The notes: generated from the letters alone by a model not told the origin. Positions 1-12,242 are shown, counted from the first letter of the stretch. The stretch: DNA of 64,000 nucleotides from Triplophysa rosa (GCF_024868665.1 NC_079897.1:7970403-8034402); one strand, 5' to 3'. Numbers and translations are program-made.

Positions 1-1054
1 CGTGGCAACCCTTGGCAAGGTTGCCCTTGCGCACGGCTGGCCGCGGGACAAGCAGAAGTACGTTTCCCCCCAGTGAGCCTCATTGCACAGGTCCTCCACA
101 CTGGGAATTTATGTAGCCGCTTCGGCCGCTCATCATGACCCAAGTGCTGGGTAGCCTCTGGGAGAGCACGGCCTGGTCATTAGGTTCCTAAGGGGTGCGA
201 GAGGGTGACCACCTTCCGCGCTCCGTACCCTCTTGCGACCTAGGTGGCGGGCCTCAAGAGGCCCCGCCCCCTTCGAGCCTCTCAGGGTTGCCGCTCTTTT
301 TCAGTCCTGATAAAGATGGCTTTCCGCATGGCGCTCACCTCCAAGAGGGTAGGGGATCTGCAAGCACCCTCCGTGTCCACAGATTGCCTAGAACTCGGGG
401 CCGGGATTCTCACGTTATCTTGAGACCCCGCCCCGGCTACGTGCCCAAGGTTCCCACCACTCTCCCGAGGGACCAGGTGGTGAACCTGCAGGCGCTCCCC
501 ACTGGGGAGGAAGACCCAACCTATCCGTGTTGTGTCCAGTACATGCACGGCGCCTCTACTTGGACCGCACGCAGAGCCCAGAAGCTCTTAGCAGCTCTTT
601 GTCTGTTTCGGAGGTCAGCAGAAGGGAGGGCTGTCTCCAAACAGAGGCTGGCGCACTGGATCGTGGATGCCCTCGTTAGGGCATACCGATCTCAATTCGC
701 CCCTGCCCGTTGGGAGTGAGGCACACCCCTCATGGGCACTGGCTCAGGGCGCCTCTCTGGCAGACATCTGCAGAGCTGCGGGTTGGGCTATGCCCAACAA
801 CTCCGTGAGGTTCTAATACCTACGCGCGGAACCGGTGTCAGCCCGCGTCCTGGCAAGGTGTGGGACCGGCAGCCGGTAGGGCGTACGCCTGCGGAAGCCC
901 TTCCCGAAGCCCTTAGCCCTTCCCCCTCTGGGGGGAGCAGTGGCGATCCCGCCTCACTTCTTTCCCCTCGGGTAAAGAACAGGCATTCTATCCATCACTA
1001 AGCACCCTTCCAGGGGACAGGCTGGGCAGAGCAGCCCTGCCCCCTTAGGCCGGG
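1..1054 (+). mobile_element. DIRS-type retrotransposon fragment, tyrosine-recombinase end
   Basis: Plus-strand frames read pieces of a DIRS tyrosine recombinase: RPRPGYVPKVPTTLPR near 425-475, SKQRLAHWIVDALVRAYRS near 640-700 and SGRHLQSCGLGYA near 760-800. The same stretches occur in the minus-strand DIRS copy at 15062-15665. Several frame changes are needed to follow the protein, and the segment that should carry the catalytic HxxR is shortened near 710-735, so it is not functional. Homology to the other copy stops near 1054 (the GGGCAGAGCAGCCCTGCC block), so the internal complementary region and the terminal repeat are absent. The left part lies outside the window. Confidence 0.8.
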
Positions 1055-2028
1055 GAACAGTTGAGTTATTGAGTTATGACCAAGACGTTTTACTACACAT
1101 ATTATGATTAGAATATGGTTACCGTAGCAGTTTGTGGTGTTTTACAAAGTCTTTCATCTAACAAAGTATGTCATTGTCTATGTATTTATTTACCGTCCTT
1201 TACTTGTTTTTATTTAATATTTTTATCATCATTAAAATTAATTTATCATTTATTATCCTACTTTTTTCTATTACTGTTATTTAATCCAGGGATTTTCAAA
1301 CTGTGATCCGGGGCCCTCCAGAATGTTCTAAGAGAAAATTTTAGAGAAATATAAAGATAAAAGAAAAATGACAAAAGTCTACATTATTACGGTTTCATAT
1401 AAATATGTTAATTTTGAATGTTAAGTGAAGAAAGAAAATTTCTAAGAAAACAGTCCAAAACATTAAAAAAACATTGTTTCTCTTTAGGTTTATACATCCA
1501 TAATTTTAATAGCCAATTAGTGTGTTGCCTTTATACAATCATGCTTATTATTTATCTAACATAGCTTCAATGTTCCTTGTCTATAAAAAAACAAGCAAAC
1601 ACAATTACTGAATTACATCATTCACTTTATTTCAATTACAACAAATGATTAAAATGTAAACGAATATAGCAGGATTAAAAAAAAATACTACAACATAAGC
1701 ATATATAATCAACATAAAATTACAACGATAAACAACTTGCATTACATTTACGTGTGTGTAAATATGTCTACACATACAATTACTGGCAAGTAAAACAGCT
1801 GTATGGCATTGTCAAACAAGCATTTTATCCATTAATAACATATATTTCCGACAGGGCAGAATGTGGTATTTAGCAGTTTTTGAAGCAAACTGCTATGTAT
1901 AAAAAAAACGTTTTTAGAGGGTTTTGCATCTGAACTATACAATTGATCATCAATGACAATCAAGTTCATTAAACGTGGTGATTAAACCTTATGAAAACAA
2001 CTGGCCAAATACAGACCGTGTACTCACG
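1055..2028. other. AT-rich non-coding stretch
   Basis: No coding frame with recognisable similarity. AT-rich with short A and T runs. The ORF that can be drawn at 1115-1306 is a low-complexity run of Phe/Leu/Ser codons and is not a gene. Confidence 0.6.
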
Positions 2029-2245
2029 GCACTCACTTAATCCTTGGTGTTTCGAGTCAGATCCGTGGGCGTGGCTTCTTGGTTTTGAATAAATCTTTGG
2101 TGTTTCAAGTCTTACGAAACCTTTACCCTAACCCACACCCTAACCTTACTATAACCATCTAAACTACCTATGATTGTTAAAATTGACGAAAAAACACGTT
2201 TGGGTGATCACGTCTGACTCGAAACACCAAGGATTTAGTGAGTGC
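2029..2245. repeat. Fold-back MITE with 33-bp inverted termini
   Basis: Positions 2029-2061 and 2213-2245 are inverted copies with one mismatch (core AATCCTTGGTGTTTCGAGTC). The roughly 150-bp interior has no coding capacity. A third diverged copy of the core lies at 2096-2115. This is the structure of a non-autonomous DNA transposon. Target-site duplication is not clear. Confidence 0.7.
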
Positions 2246-3398
2246 TGTGTACTCACACTCACCGTGACGCTAGATATAGCGGAAGTGACACATACTGAGG
2301 AATCGACGTCATTACTTGTGTTTAACCAATAAGGCGAGGATAGGGCGAGATGACACATAGACCCGCCCTTAATATTACCCCAACCACTAACCAATGAGAA
2401 GCGTAGGGGCCCCCATATGTAGCACCGCCCCGTACTGCATCCTGCAGCCAGATCTGACATGTGCGTGCAGCGCCACAAACAGTCGAACACAGCTTATGTT
2501 TACATTCACGAGGCATGAGACCATTAATTGCTGTTGCGTGTCATGACTTGCGCTAATTTTGCGATCTGAAAGTTATCTTCCAAACATGATCAGCATTTGC
2601 AGGACAAATGATTGCTCTTGCGACTCGCGCTAATTTCACGATCTGAAAGTTGTCTATTGAGCATGACCGGCATTTTGTCCATGGTGGCGAGTGCGGCCAC
2701 ACTATAGCTCCGCATCTGAGCTCTGGCCTCCCATCGCTGTGTCAAGGGTTGCCAGATTTGCGTAACAAAAACGAATCCGGAACACTGCAGCACTGCAGAC
2801 ATGGCAACACTGGCTATGTCTGACTAGCGACTGTTTCTGCGCAAGCATGAGCGATCATGTCTACACTACTTTTAATTCAGAATTTCACCTCTGCAGTTTA
2901 AAAAATGTTCATATAAATCAATCCCAGCTAACATAAGGCTGGCGGACCAATCGCTTAAACTGCAAGCAAGGGCTTCATACACAAGTAAAATGTAAGCGTA
3001 TTCATTTCAAGTAATCAATTTGACATTTTTAAATAAAACAAGTTATTACTTGCAGGATTTAGGCCTACCTGAAGCGATTCCTGTCATTGGCTTAAACTTG
3101 CTGCTTGTCAGTTCCTGGTCCCGCCCAGTTTCCATGGTAACTTTTCTCTGCTCCAGTGTGTGACACACATTCAGCGTGCAACGCACACCCATTAATACAG
3201 GTCAAACTGGGATTAACGATTTAAAATCTCGTAAATTATTATTAAATTGCAAATGAATAGCCTTTTTATAAAAATAAAAATAAATTATATACATGTACTA
3301 AAATTTGCCTGTTAAATAATTTAGCCAGTATTTCATCGATGCATTTGACTGTATTTATAAAAATGTCCCATTGGAGCTTAGAAGAACACTATCATTTA
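2246..3398. other. Non-coding stretch with degenerate direct repeat
   Basis: No supported gene. A degenerate tandem pair of about 80 bp lies at 2527-2690; both copies carry GCTAATTT followed by CGATCTGAAAGTT. CpG-containing sequence around 2240-2720 contrasts with the AT-rich flanks but is not tied to a promoter or exon that can be seen. Confidence 0.45.
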
Positions 3399-3708
3399 GC
3401 CACTGCTGTACCAACAGAGGCCCAGCGGTGGCAAGCCGCTGGTGGCGTGCCGCCCAAAAAAGACCGACAGCATTTTTACATTGGTTGGCTTGCCGACAGT
3501 GTCCCAACGGTGGTCCGTCTGTGTCAAGCCGCTGAATCTGTCCCGCCCAGTTTGCCACTGCTATACCAACAGAGGTCCTGCAGCGGCAAGCCGCTGGTGG
3601 CATGCCACCCAAAAAGCTGGCAGACCGACAGTATTTTTACATTGATCGGCTTATCGACAGTGTGCCGACGGTGGACCGACTGCATTAAGCCGCTGAATCT
3701 ATGCCACC
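3399..3708. repeat. Two-unit tandem duplication, 155-bp period
   Basis: The unit starting GCCACTGCT(G/A)TACCAACAG at 3399 recurs at 3554 with the same internal landmarks (GGCAAGCCGCTGGTGGC, ATTTTTACATTG, AAGCCGCTGAATCT). Open frames run through it only because the unit is GC-rich; no protein family is recognised. Confidence 0.75.
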
Positions 3709-4360
3709 CAAAAACCGCCGGTGGACCGCCAGGTCATTGTTTGCTGGGATGATTAGACTGAAAAGTAACTCAAGTTACTTGAAAAACAAAGTAACTCGAG
3801 TATTGATATGTAAATTTATAAAGTAACTGCATTACATTACTGCTTTACATTACCCCCAACACTGATCCTCACGATGGAGGCTGTGTTCCTGTTGCCCGGT
3901 GTTCGCTGGAGGTGAGAGGCTATGGAAGCGTATTGGTTGCTATTTTCAATTTGAAATGCAATAAGTCCACATTGAATTTTGCAACACCCAACGCGCTGTG
4001 TGTAAATGAAAATGCAATCCCAAATGTTCAACCTGTTAATGTTAATGCATTTAGGGAAAATAACATTAGAATTTTCATTTTGCTACAGTTTTTCTTGACT
4101 ATCTTAAACATATATAATCAATCCGGGGAATGCACTTTCATTTTAATTTAGCAACTTAAAGACATTAAAAATACCATTTAAATAACATATTAAAACTAGT
4201 GTAGGAACTGACAAATGTAATTGATGTAATTTACATTTTATTTTCATTTTGCTCTTAATGTTGCGCATATGTTTTATTAAATGTATATTTACACAATTGC
4301 ATTGTCATTTAACATACTGCATTGCCATTTTGCGTATTGCATTTCAAAATGAAAATAGCT
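3709..4360. other. Non-coding stretch
   Basis: No gene seen. 3768-3850 has the repeated AAGTAACT/AGTTACTT words of a dispersed fish repeat (hAT-like, low certainty). The remainder is AT-rich. Confidence 0.4.
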
Positions 4361-6346
4361 ACCAATATGCTTCCATACAGATGTGCCTGCAGAGTAGCTG
4401 AGAGAAAGTGGAAAAAGGATAGATTAACTATTTTGTTCGAAATCATGCAGTATGCATTATGTAAATACCAGAGAGCAGTTAAATCTGCTGAAACTAAGTT
4501 TTTTGCTGACCTTGTAGAAAGTACTAGCCAGCGGCCTCAGGTTCTTTTTAACCTTTTTAACTCTCTTGTTAACCCTCATGATTCAGATTGTGTTGTGCCA
4601 TCTTCAATATTATGTGAAAACTTTCTGAATTATTTTGTGGACAAAATGGCTTGTCTTAGTTTTCCACCCATCACGGTTATTAGTGATTCTTCTGGTTTCT
4701 CCTTTTTCCTTTCAGCAGTTTGAGCCAGTCACATTCTCTTATCTTTCCGACATAGTAAAATGGCTACGTCCTGCAAGCTGCCCCTTGACAGTATTCCTGC
4801 ACGCTTGGTTAAAGATGTCTTTGACACTATTGGGTCAAGTGTTGTATTTTTGATTAATACATATCTTAGCTCAGGGTGTGTACCAGCTGCTTTTAAACAT
4901 GCCATTGTGCAACCACTTCTGAAAAAGAACAACTTGGATTCTTCAATTTTGTCTAAATTTAGACTTATGTCTAAGCTCCCCTTTCTATCAAAAGTCTTGG
5001 AGAGAGTTGTTTTGAACCCTTTAGCTGTTGGTCCCCTTTTTTGAGGGTGGGGCTAAAAAGTGATTTCAACATTTAAATCAGTGTAACTCTGGAATGCTTT
5101 TGTCTAGAGACCTAATCTTGGTCTTGTTTTAAAGAAGAGATTCTATACTTTATTTTAAAAGTATCTGGAGTTGAAAAATGAAATTAAAAAAATAGTTATA
5201 GCAGTTTAATTTTACATTAATAATAATAAAATAATCAATAAACATTGTTTTATTTGACTAAACAATCTAAAAAAAATTGTTCAGTCAAAAAAACACCAGA
5301 AAATTAAAGACATACTTCTAAACAAGTTTTGTGTCAAATTTCAAGCTGATATCACAAAAAATGTGGTTTCTGGGATAATTTGAATCGCAACACCAACAAC
5401 TGTCACTAGGTGGCATATAGGCTCCAATGGTTTACTGCATACAAATTACAAATTAATAAATTTCATCATTATTTATAAGAATGACATTCTTGGAGATTTC
5501 CAATGAAATAGAAGTTTTTTAGATTTATTTTTTAATTTACAATAAAATATGATTATGAATATGTCATTTTTATAATAGTACCAAATGGGCCCAGTGACAT
5601 TTGAGAAAAAAACTAAGGGGAATTCTTTACTAAGTGATTTCTATTGCAAAACAATTCTGAAATATAAAATCTACATTCTTAGAGCTTTCAAATTATATAT
5701 AGTTTGTCAGGATTAAAATGGAATTATATTGCATAACTTCAGTGTTCCACTAAAACGGTGACATTTAGCACCATTTAATAGCTTTTATGCTCACTCTTGT
5801 TATAAATGAATAAATTACTACTCCTACATAATTTATTTTTGTAAAACACTGGTCAAATATGTATTCTAGAGTCTTAGACCTTTCCAATGATATATAGTTT
5901 GTCATGATTAGATAAGATTTAGTTGTGAAAATTGAAGTAAACCTAGGTGTTCCAATATTGGAACAGTGACAGTAAAAGGGCTAATAAACTTCAATCATTT
6001 TTAGATTAATTTAGTATTTATGAAACATTTCAGTCTGGTTTTAAGCCCTATCACAGTACAGAAACTGCCCTTTTGAGAGTTTCGAATGATCTTCTTTTAA
6101 CTGTGGACTCTGGTAACTCTGCTGTTTTAGTTCTTTTAGATTGACTGCGGCCTTTGATACAGTCAACCACTCTATTCTCTTGTCTAGACTTGAGCAGTGT
6201 GTCAGCATTAAGGGCATAAGCACTTAAATGGTTCCAGCCATATTTGACAGACAGAAGTTTTGCTGTTCACCTTGGTGATTTCTCATCATCTGCTGCCCCT
6301 CTTTTTTGTGGCATTCCCCAAGAGTCAATATTGAGTCCTATGTTGT
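4361..6346 (+). mobile_element. L2-like LINE reverse transcriptase, split and broken
   Basis: Two pieces of one non-LTR retrotransposon pol. The first (about 4361-5022) reads the linker and the start of the RT domain: VLFNLFNSLVNPHDS, then LDSIPARLVKDVFDTIG and AFKHAIVQPLLKKNN, after a frame change near 4723. The second (about 6030-6346) resumes with FQSGFKPYHSTETALLRVSN, AAFDTVNHSILLSRLEQ and a CGIPQ motif, with stops inside. Between them lies a foreign AT-rich block of about 1 kb. The catalytic YADD segment is missing because DIRS sequence starts at about 6347. Fish genomes carry many such dead copies. Assignment to L2 rather than a sister clade is by motif memory only. Confidence 0.75.
5023..6010. 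repeat. AT-rich insert interrupting the LINE
   Basis: About 980 bp that separates two contiguous parts of the LINE RT. The left edge reads TTTAGCTGTTGGTCCCC and the right edge AAAAGGGCTAA, giving weak terminal inversion (TTAGC/GCTAA). No ORF of note. Probably a non-autonomous element, but family and exact ends are unresolved. Confidence 0.45.
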
Positions 6347-8460
6347 TCCCTTTCTGTCGGTCTCTCGACATTGTGTCTGCTCCCCGTTCCGTGATGTCAG
6401 GACTACGGCCCTGCCGCCCGCTATGGCAAGCAGCGAGGGTGATATGAGGATTACTGTGAGCGTTAATCCGCCAGCCACTGGCTCACGGACCGTTCGCACC
6501 TCGTCTCGCTCGTCTGACCATTCCCCAGGAGATGGTCCCACCATCTTTTTCCTCAAGCACGTATTCGGAAACGGTGCGTGACAATGATGAGATGTCCCTT
6601 GCAGCATCGGGGGGTGACGTACTGCCATCCAACTCCGGCGATTCCTCGGAGCTCCCTCCCTCGGGGGGTCGAGCCCAGGAAGAAGCGGACATCGAAATGT
6701 CAGCCATGCTTTCCCGGGCCGCCGTTAGCGTTGGGTTGCAGTGCCCGCACTGCCTCTCCCAGCGCTCGCGGCTGGTTACATGGTGCCTCGGGTTTGAGCG
6801 TGGCTCCAAGCCACGCCCGCCCCCAGTGCCGTGTTTACCGGAAGTGCATGAGGAACTTAGTAAGACCTGGAACGCCCCCTTTCCGGCACGTTCACGTCAA
6901 ACAAGTTGTCTCTCTTCCCTCGAGGGTGAGGCAGATAGAGGATACGTCGATGTCCCCCAGGTGGAGTATGCCGCCGCGGTGCACTCGTGCCCGTCCAAAG
7001 CATGGAGGGTCTCGGAATCTCCGGTGTCAAGAGCTTACATTGCTGCGGGCCAAGCTGCCTCCTCTCTCCACGCTATGGCTCCTGCCAGGCCAAGGCGTTG
7101 AGAGAGCTCCATGAGGGTAAGACTGACCCAGCGCTTATGCAGGAACTCCGCGCCACCACCGACCTCGCTCTATGGGCAACCAAGGTGACCACGCGGGCCC
7201 TGGGTTGGGCGATGTCCACACTTGTGGTACATGAGAGACACCTATGGCCGAACCTTGCACAGATGAGTAACGCCGAGAAGGTCAGCTTTCTCGACGCACC
7301 CATCTCGCAAGGGGGGCTGTTTGGTGATACTGTTGAACCGCAGTTCTCGACAGTAAAGAAGCAGACAGAGGATATCAAGCATATCCTCCCTCTCCCCGCC
7401 TCGGCCATCGAGTCCCATGCACTGTCTGCTTCCCAGCAGCCCTGGTCCTCTTCGACGCCCTCCGGCTCTGGCGCCCCCCACTCAGGCGGCCCCCGGAAAG
7501 GACATCGAAGAGGAGACCATCGCCCCGTCAGCAGCTGCAGCGAAAGCAGATGCGGCCGTCATGGGAAGACCCCAGGGAGATCGAGCATACCATCGGGCCC
7601 GACCCCAGCCATCCGGGACGGTTCCTGCCCCGTCCCAACAGCCCACTCTCTTAATAGTTTCCTCTCTCTCTGGGTGTTTATCACAGCCGCTCTCACCCTC
7701 AACAAGACGGTGTTCGGCAACTTGACGTTGCGTCACGGCGAGACCCAATATCGAGGATAATCAGTAGCCCTCAGCACTCTCAATCGACAGTGCGTTGTGC
7801 TACATCATCACCAGGCAGGTAAGCAGCAGAGCCGATCTCCTCCCCGGGGGCCTCCCCTCGGCAAGGGATCCACACTGCTCGCCATCGAACCACCCCCTGG
7901 GAGGTCGATGAAGCAGATCATACCCCTAGCCCCTGTCTCGGTCCCTGGGAGCCTGACTAGAGCCCCCAAACCGTCACGGTGGCTACGGGATACGATCCGT
8001 CTCGGCTACGCGATACAACTCACCAGACGCCCGCTCAAGTTCAAGACATCCTCTCAACCTCAGTCAGAGGTTAGCATGCTTCAGGCCAGGGTCACCACCC
8101 CTCTGGCAAGCGATCGTGCTCGTCCCTCTAGCCGGGATGTTCAACAGGTTTTTCAGCCCGTACTTCATCGTCCCCAAAAGGGGGGTTGCTAGATCTGCGT
8201 ACCCTGAACAGGCACCTACTCAAGCTGCCGTTCAGGATGCTCACGCAGAAGCGCATCCTGGCCTCTACCAGATGACAAGATTGGTTCATGGCAATCGACC
8301 TGAAGGATGCTTACTTTCATGTCTTGCTTTCGAGGGCTGGCATATCAGTACAGAATCCTCACTTTCGGTCTGTCCCTATCCCCACGAGTCTTCACGAAGA
8401 TCGGGGAAGCCGCCCTCATTCCCCTCGGGGAGAGAGGTGTGCGGTGTAGAGAATTTAGCA
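6347..8460 (+). mobile_element. DIRS-type retrotransposon, 5' half (gag and start of RT), truncated
   Basis: Starts with GTTCCCTTTCTGTCGGTCTC, the terminal sequence shared with the minus-strand DIRS at 14045-19931, then jumps after ATTGTGTC straight into gag-like sequence, so the promoter-bearing terminal repeat and gag start are deleted. The gag region (about 6400-7740, several frames) matches the other copy, for example PSGGRAQEEADIEMSAMLSRA and LGWAMSTLVVHERHLWPNLA. The RT start reads MFNRFFSPYFIVPK near 8137. The copy ends at about 8460 within the frame for GERGV, just before the YLDD catalytic box seen in the other copy. Not functional. Confidence 0.8.
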
Positions 8461-9740
8461 TAAGCCAAATGGTCGGAGTCATTGAAAGAAGAACCATCAA
8501 CCCCCTTTCACTCCCCTTTCTCCTGGTTTCTTGATACGATCATCAAAAGACAAGAGTCAATACCTCTCACTGAGAGTGTTGATAACCTTTTGTTTCTCTG
8601 TTGGATATATTACGACTCCTAAACTTCAAAGCAGAGGGGAGAAGTCTCTCGGTCTAATCTGAAACTTGGCTAACCAGAGAAACTTCTCTGACAAATAGGA
8701 ACGTGTGATTCAATTGTCCTTTTCTATAAATATATCTAAATATCTAAGTTATATGTTGTCGCTCTTGCAATTTTTAAATAATCTGTAATTGTTAAATAGG
8801 CAAATTAATTCAGGCTTTGTTTGTATTCGTACCGCTGAATGAATCATGTCTTGATGCACTTCAAACCTTAGCATATTTGATATATAAATGTTTGTCTTTA
8901 CAATTCCTCCTTGTTTATATACATTGTGTGACCACAGAACACTTTCTTTTCATTATGTTATAATTTGGAATGGTATTTTGTAAAGTTGCCAGGAGGTCAT
9001 AAAGATGCAAATTAGCTGTTGAGTGGACAAAGAATCTCTTCCCTGCTCAACTCTGATTGGTCGATTCAAACTCAGGTGGGCATACCTTCTCATGAGGTTA
9101 AATATCGAGCCTGCTCTGAAAAGCTTCCTCTCTTCTCTTCTGCTATACCTGCCTCCAAAACGTGTTTCGTGGCGTCTCTTCGGAGACTGCCCTTTTCCCC
9201 CCACTGGGAGAAAAGAAGGAACAATGGACTTTCTGCAGGAAAGAAAAGGAATGCCTTCTGAAACCTTTTGAACAATTCCATCTCTACACGCGCATATGGA
9301 TATCAGTCCAGCACAGAGCTTGCAAGTATCCATTTCTATTTATAGAATAGCTGCGTTAAGTCTGTGCCTCTTTGTTAAAATTGATTTTTATTGGTGTTCA
9401 GAAATCGCTGCCATGCCCTCGCTCTCTCTCTCTCTCTTTCTCTCTTAGCGCTTCCTAGCGCATTTGTGTTCATGTATTTGTTTGTTTTATGCGATCATCA
9501 TTGTTTTTTTATCATGTAGAGTTTAATAAACAACCATATACTGTATATTCATTTGTGATGGGTTTTCTGTATTGACGCTCACAAACTTGGTCCTTTTTTC
9601 TGTGTTTCGATTTACGCTACCTTTGCTCTAAATCCTGTTTGGTAAAGTCACGTTACTTATGGCCATGAGATAATGTAAAGTATATAATATCATTGAGGCA
9701 TTCGCTGCACGAATGCATACAAGTATTGTTATGCTTTATA
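8461..9740. other. Non-coding stretch upstream of ERV gag; possible ERV leader
   Basis: No protein family recognised in either strand; short overlapping ORFs near 8953-9350 show no similarity. A CT microsatellite lies at 9418-9448. An AATAAA at about 9524 followed by a GACGCTCACA end could be the tail of a retroviral LTR, but no matching copy is found on the 3' side of the ERV, so an LTR call is not supported. Confidence 0.4.
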
Positions 9741-9951
9741 TTACTAATGGGAGGAAGGTAATAAGAAACCAATCCCCCTGAGAGCAGGAAAGAGTAGGGA
9801 CAGCGAGGCCAAACAGGAAGCCTCAGGCTGTGCATCAAATCAGAATGATGAAGAACAAGATGAAGATGTGATCTGCCCTTATGCAGGCGCACAGGAATCA
9901 TTGTCAAGATTAATTACAGGAAGAGATGAGACATAAAAATACAGCAGAATT

Positions 9952-11442
9952 TTGAGAAAAATACAAACAGACTCTGCTCGTGGTTTAGGAATGACTTCAA
10001 AAGCCAACTCTGAAGCAAGCAAGGAAGAAGAAGAGGAGGAAGCCCAATCTGAGGCTGACAGTGAAAACAATTACCAGGCAAGACATTCTCCAGCCAAGGG
10101 ACCTCATCAGGTGAGACCTCAAGAAATCCTAAAAAAGGAGAATATAAGTTTGTAGCAGGCAAAATCTATCTCCAAGACTCAGAGATTGAACTAGACCAAC
10201 TAGACCAAAGACTTTGGACACGGACAGAAGGAGGAAGACTGAGAAAGTCTACAAGCATGGACAACATTCCTAGAAAGCTATACCAGAAACAACACGACGC
10301 CGCAGGGCAATGCCCTATCCTAATATAAGGGAGAAAAGCACAATATGTGCCATGGGGTTCCCAAGATTTGGATGGACTAGTTGCACGTCTGCCGGATCTA
10401 CATGAAGGGCCAGGCAAATGGATCAAGATGGTGGAAGATGAGACAACTGGAAAACTGCTAGCACTGTGAGATATAAAAGCACTCCTAGCCAAATGTGTGG
10501 GAAGCTCTAAGATGAATGAACTTTTAAGAGCAGCAGGCCTCCAAAGAGCAATAAATTCACCATACATGGATGGAAACCCATTTAATGGAGATAGAGCATG
10601 GATGTGGCAGGAACTAAGGAATGAATATCCCAACTGCATTGACCCTCGAACACTCAAAGGGGAACATCTAGGAGAGGAAGAGAATCCTGCTACTTACGTG
10701 CGAACACAGCTAAGAAAATGGAAGGAAGAACTGGAAAGAGATCCCGAGGAAAACATGGTGATGGCAGAGTTGTTCAGAAATGCCATTGTTGACTCTATGC
10801 CACCTGTGGTAAAGGCCCGGCTGGAAGACGTAGTGGGTCTGAACTCTAAGTCACATAAAGAATTTAGAACAATACAGAAAGAATGAGCAGAAACTGGAAC
10901 TTCAAAGAAAATTGGTACAACTGCAGCTTGAAGAACTGGCCAGAAAGAAAAAGACGCAAGCCGTGGTCAAAGACAAAGACAAAGAAGATCACGTAGCAAT
11001 GATGGCTCCAGTGAACACTCCAACACCAATGATGCAACAACCAGGAACAGGAAACACTGTACAGCCAACACCTGGAAGTGGACCACAACAGCCAGCGCCT
11101 ATTGTCATTTATGTAAAGCCTGAACAGCAAAACAGATTTGGGCCAAGGCCTATGCAAGGAGGACAAGGACCTATGCAAGCACAACAAGGAAGACCAAACC
11201 AAGGAAGGAACCCATGCTGGGGATGTGGGCAACTGGGACATAACAGAAGGGAATGTCCAACTAACCCATGGAATACGGACCAGCGACAAGGTTCTCGATG
11301 GCAAGCAGACCGCCAAGAGCGAGCCCAATGGCAAGATCAAAGACAACAAGGACCTAATTGGCAAGACCAGTAACAACAGCCATGGCAAAATCAACAGCAA
11401 CAGGGACCAGTCAACCCATGGCGAGGTCCAGATGTCGGCTAC
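9952..11442 (+). pseudogene. gag: ERV gag (capsid and nucleocapsid), disrupted
   Basis: Structural polyprotein of a gamma/epsilon-like retrovirus. An acidic N-terminal stretch (9952-10130, poly-Glu) is followed, after a frame change at an A run near 10131-10136, by a capsid region with QYVPWGSQDLDGLVARLPDL (about 10350-10410). A second frame change near 10884 leads into a coiled-coil-like QLQLEELARKKK segment, a Pro/Gln-rich linker, and a CCHC zinc knuckle CWGCGQLGHNRREC at 11215-11256. In-frame stops are TAA 10326, TGA 10467, TAA 11371 and TAG 11443; one of the last two may correspond to the gag/pol boundary. The Gag start is uncertain because the 5' leader is not resolved. Not functional. 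Confidence 0.85.
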
Positions 11443-11549
11443 TAGGGCTGCCCAGAAAATCCTACCAGGAGAGGTTAGCATCCAATGATAACTGAGAATG
11501 CTGATACAGAACCTATGTTGCAGGTTAATATTGAAGGCAAAACACACCA

Positions 11550-12242
11550 ATGATGATAGACACTAGAGCAACCTACACATGTATAAACTCAAACTATGCC
11601 TCACATCTCCCTATGTCTGGAAAGTTCACAAAGACAGTAGGATTTTCGGGACAAACGCAGCTGATTCCAATAACTGCTCCAGTTTGTCTAAGGACTAAGG
11701 ACAAAGAAGTAACATTGCCCATTTTAGTATCAGACCAAACCCCTGTTAATCTGTTAGGGAGAGATGCCCTCTGCAAGATAAAGGTACAAATACTCTGTTC
11801 CCCGGAAGGTATTTACATTGAGAGCAAGGGAGTCAGACAAATGGTAATCGCAACCCCCCAAGCTAATGCTTACTGGTTAGGAAATTTAGAGGAAGAGGTA
11901 GGGAAGACATTACAGAAATGGGAAAAGTTTATTAAGGAACAGATCGAAGAGCCCAAATTACTCGAATTAGAATTCCACTGTACTATGATCTATGACCCAT
12001 TACGAAGAGTAGACATAGAAAGAAAATGTTTACAAGAAACCAAAGGCAAGGAAGTTACCCTCATTTCACAGCATATAATTATAGGACCACAAGGAGCAGC
12101 ATTACAAGTTGATGACAATGATTTTATTAAGAAACGGTTCCAGATCCCAAACTCAGTTCCCCATATTACATTATATTTAGAAGAGAATAGTGAGTCTAAA
12201 GAAATAGGCCCAATGATGAAGAAAGCCAAAGGAATACAATGA
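11550..12242 (+). pseudogene. pro: ERV protease plus conserved inter-PR/RT domain
   Basis: The N-terminal third is a retropepsin: an active-site box reading MIDTRAT (11553-11573), where the family has DTG, and the closing LLGRDAL box near 11748-11768. The Gly-to-Arg change should inactivate it. The rest (about 11870-12230) is not protease or RT. It holds two short H-x-T motifs, FHCTM at codon 143 (11976-11978 is His) and PHITL with His at codon 205 (12162-12164), a GPQGAAL loop between them, and a conserved-looking ESKEIGPMMKKA tail. A TGA at 12240 and a frame change follow before RT. The region resembles a block I recall from other fish ERV pol proteins; function unknown (see findings). Confidence 0.75.

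Noticed and set aside
195..1001. Open frames at 195-719 and 732-1001 as host genes
   Set aside because: They read parts of a DIRS recombinase in shifting frames and match the DIRS copy at 15062-15665.
3339..3752. 137-codon ORF in the 155-bp tandem repeat
   Set aside because: It is explained by the GC-rich tandem unit; frames exist on both strands and no family is recognised.
8461..9640. 5' LTR of the large ERV
   Set aside because: AATAAA near 9524 is suggestive, but no similar sequence occurs on the 3' side (25283-29300), so LTR identity cannot be shown.
10864..11550. 228-codon antisense ORF over gag
   Set aside because: Shadow of the gag reading frames; Leu/Ser-rich low-complexity translation with no domain.
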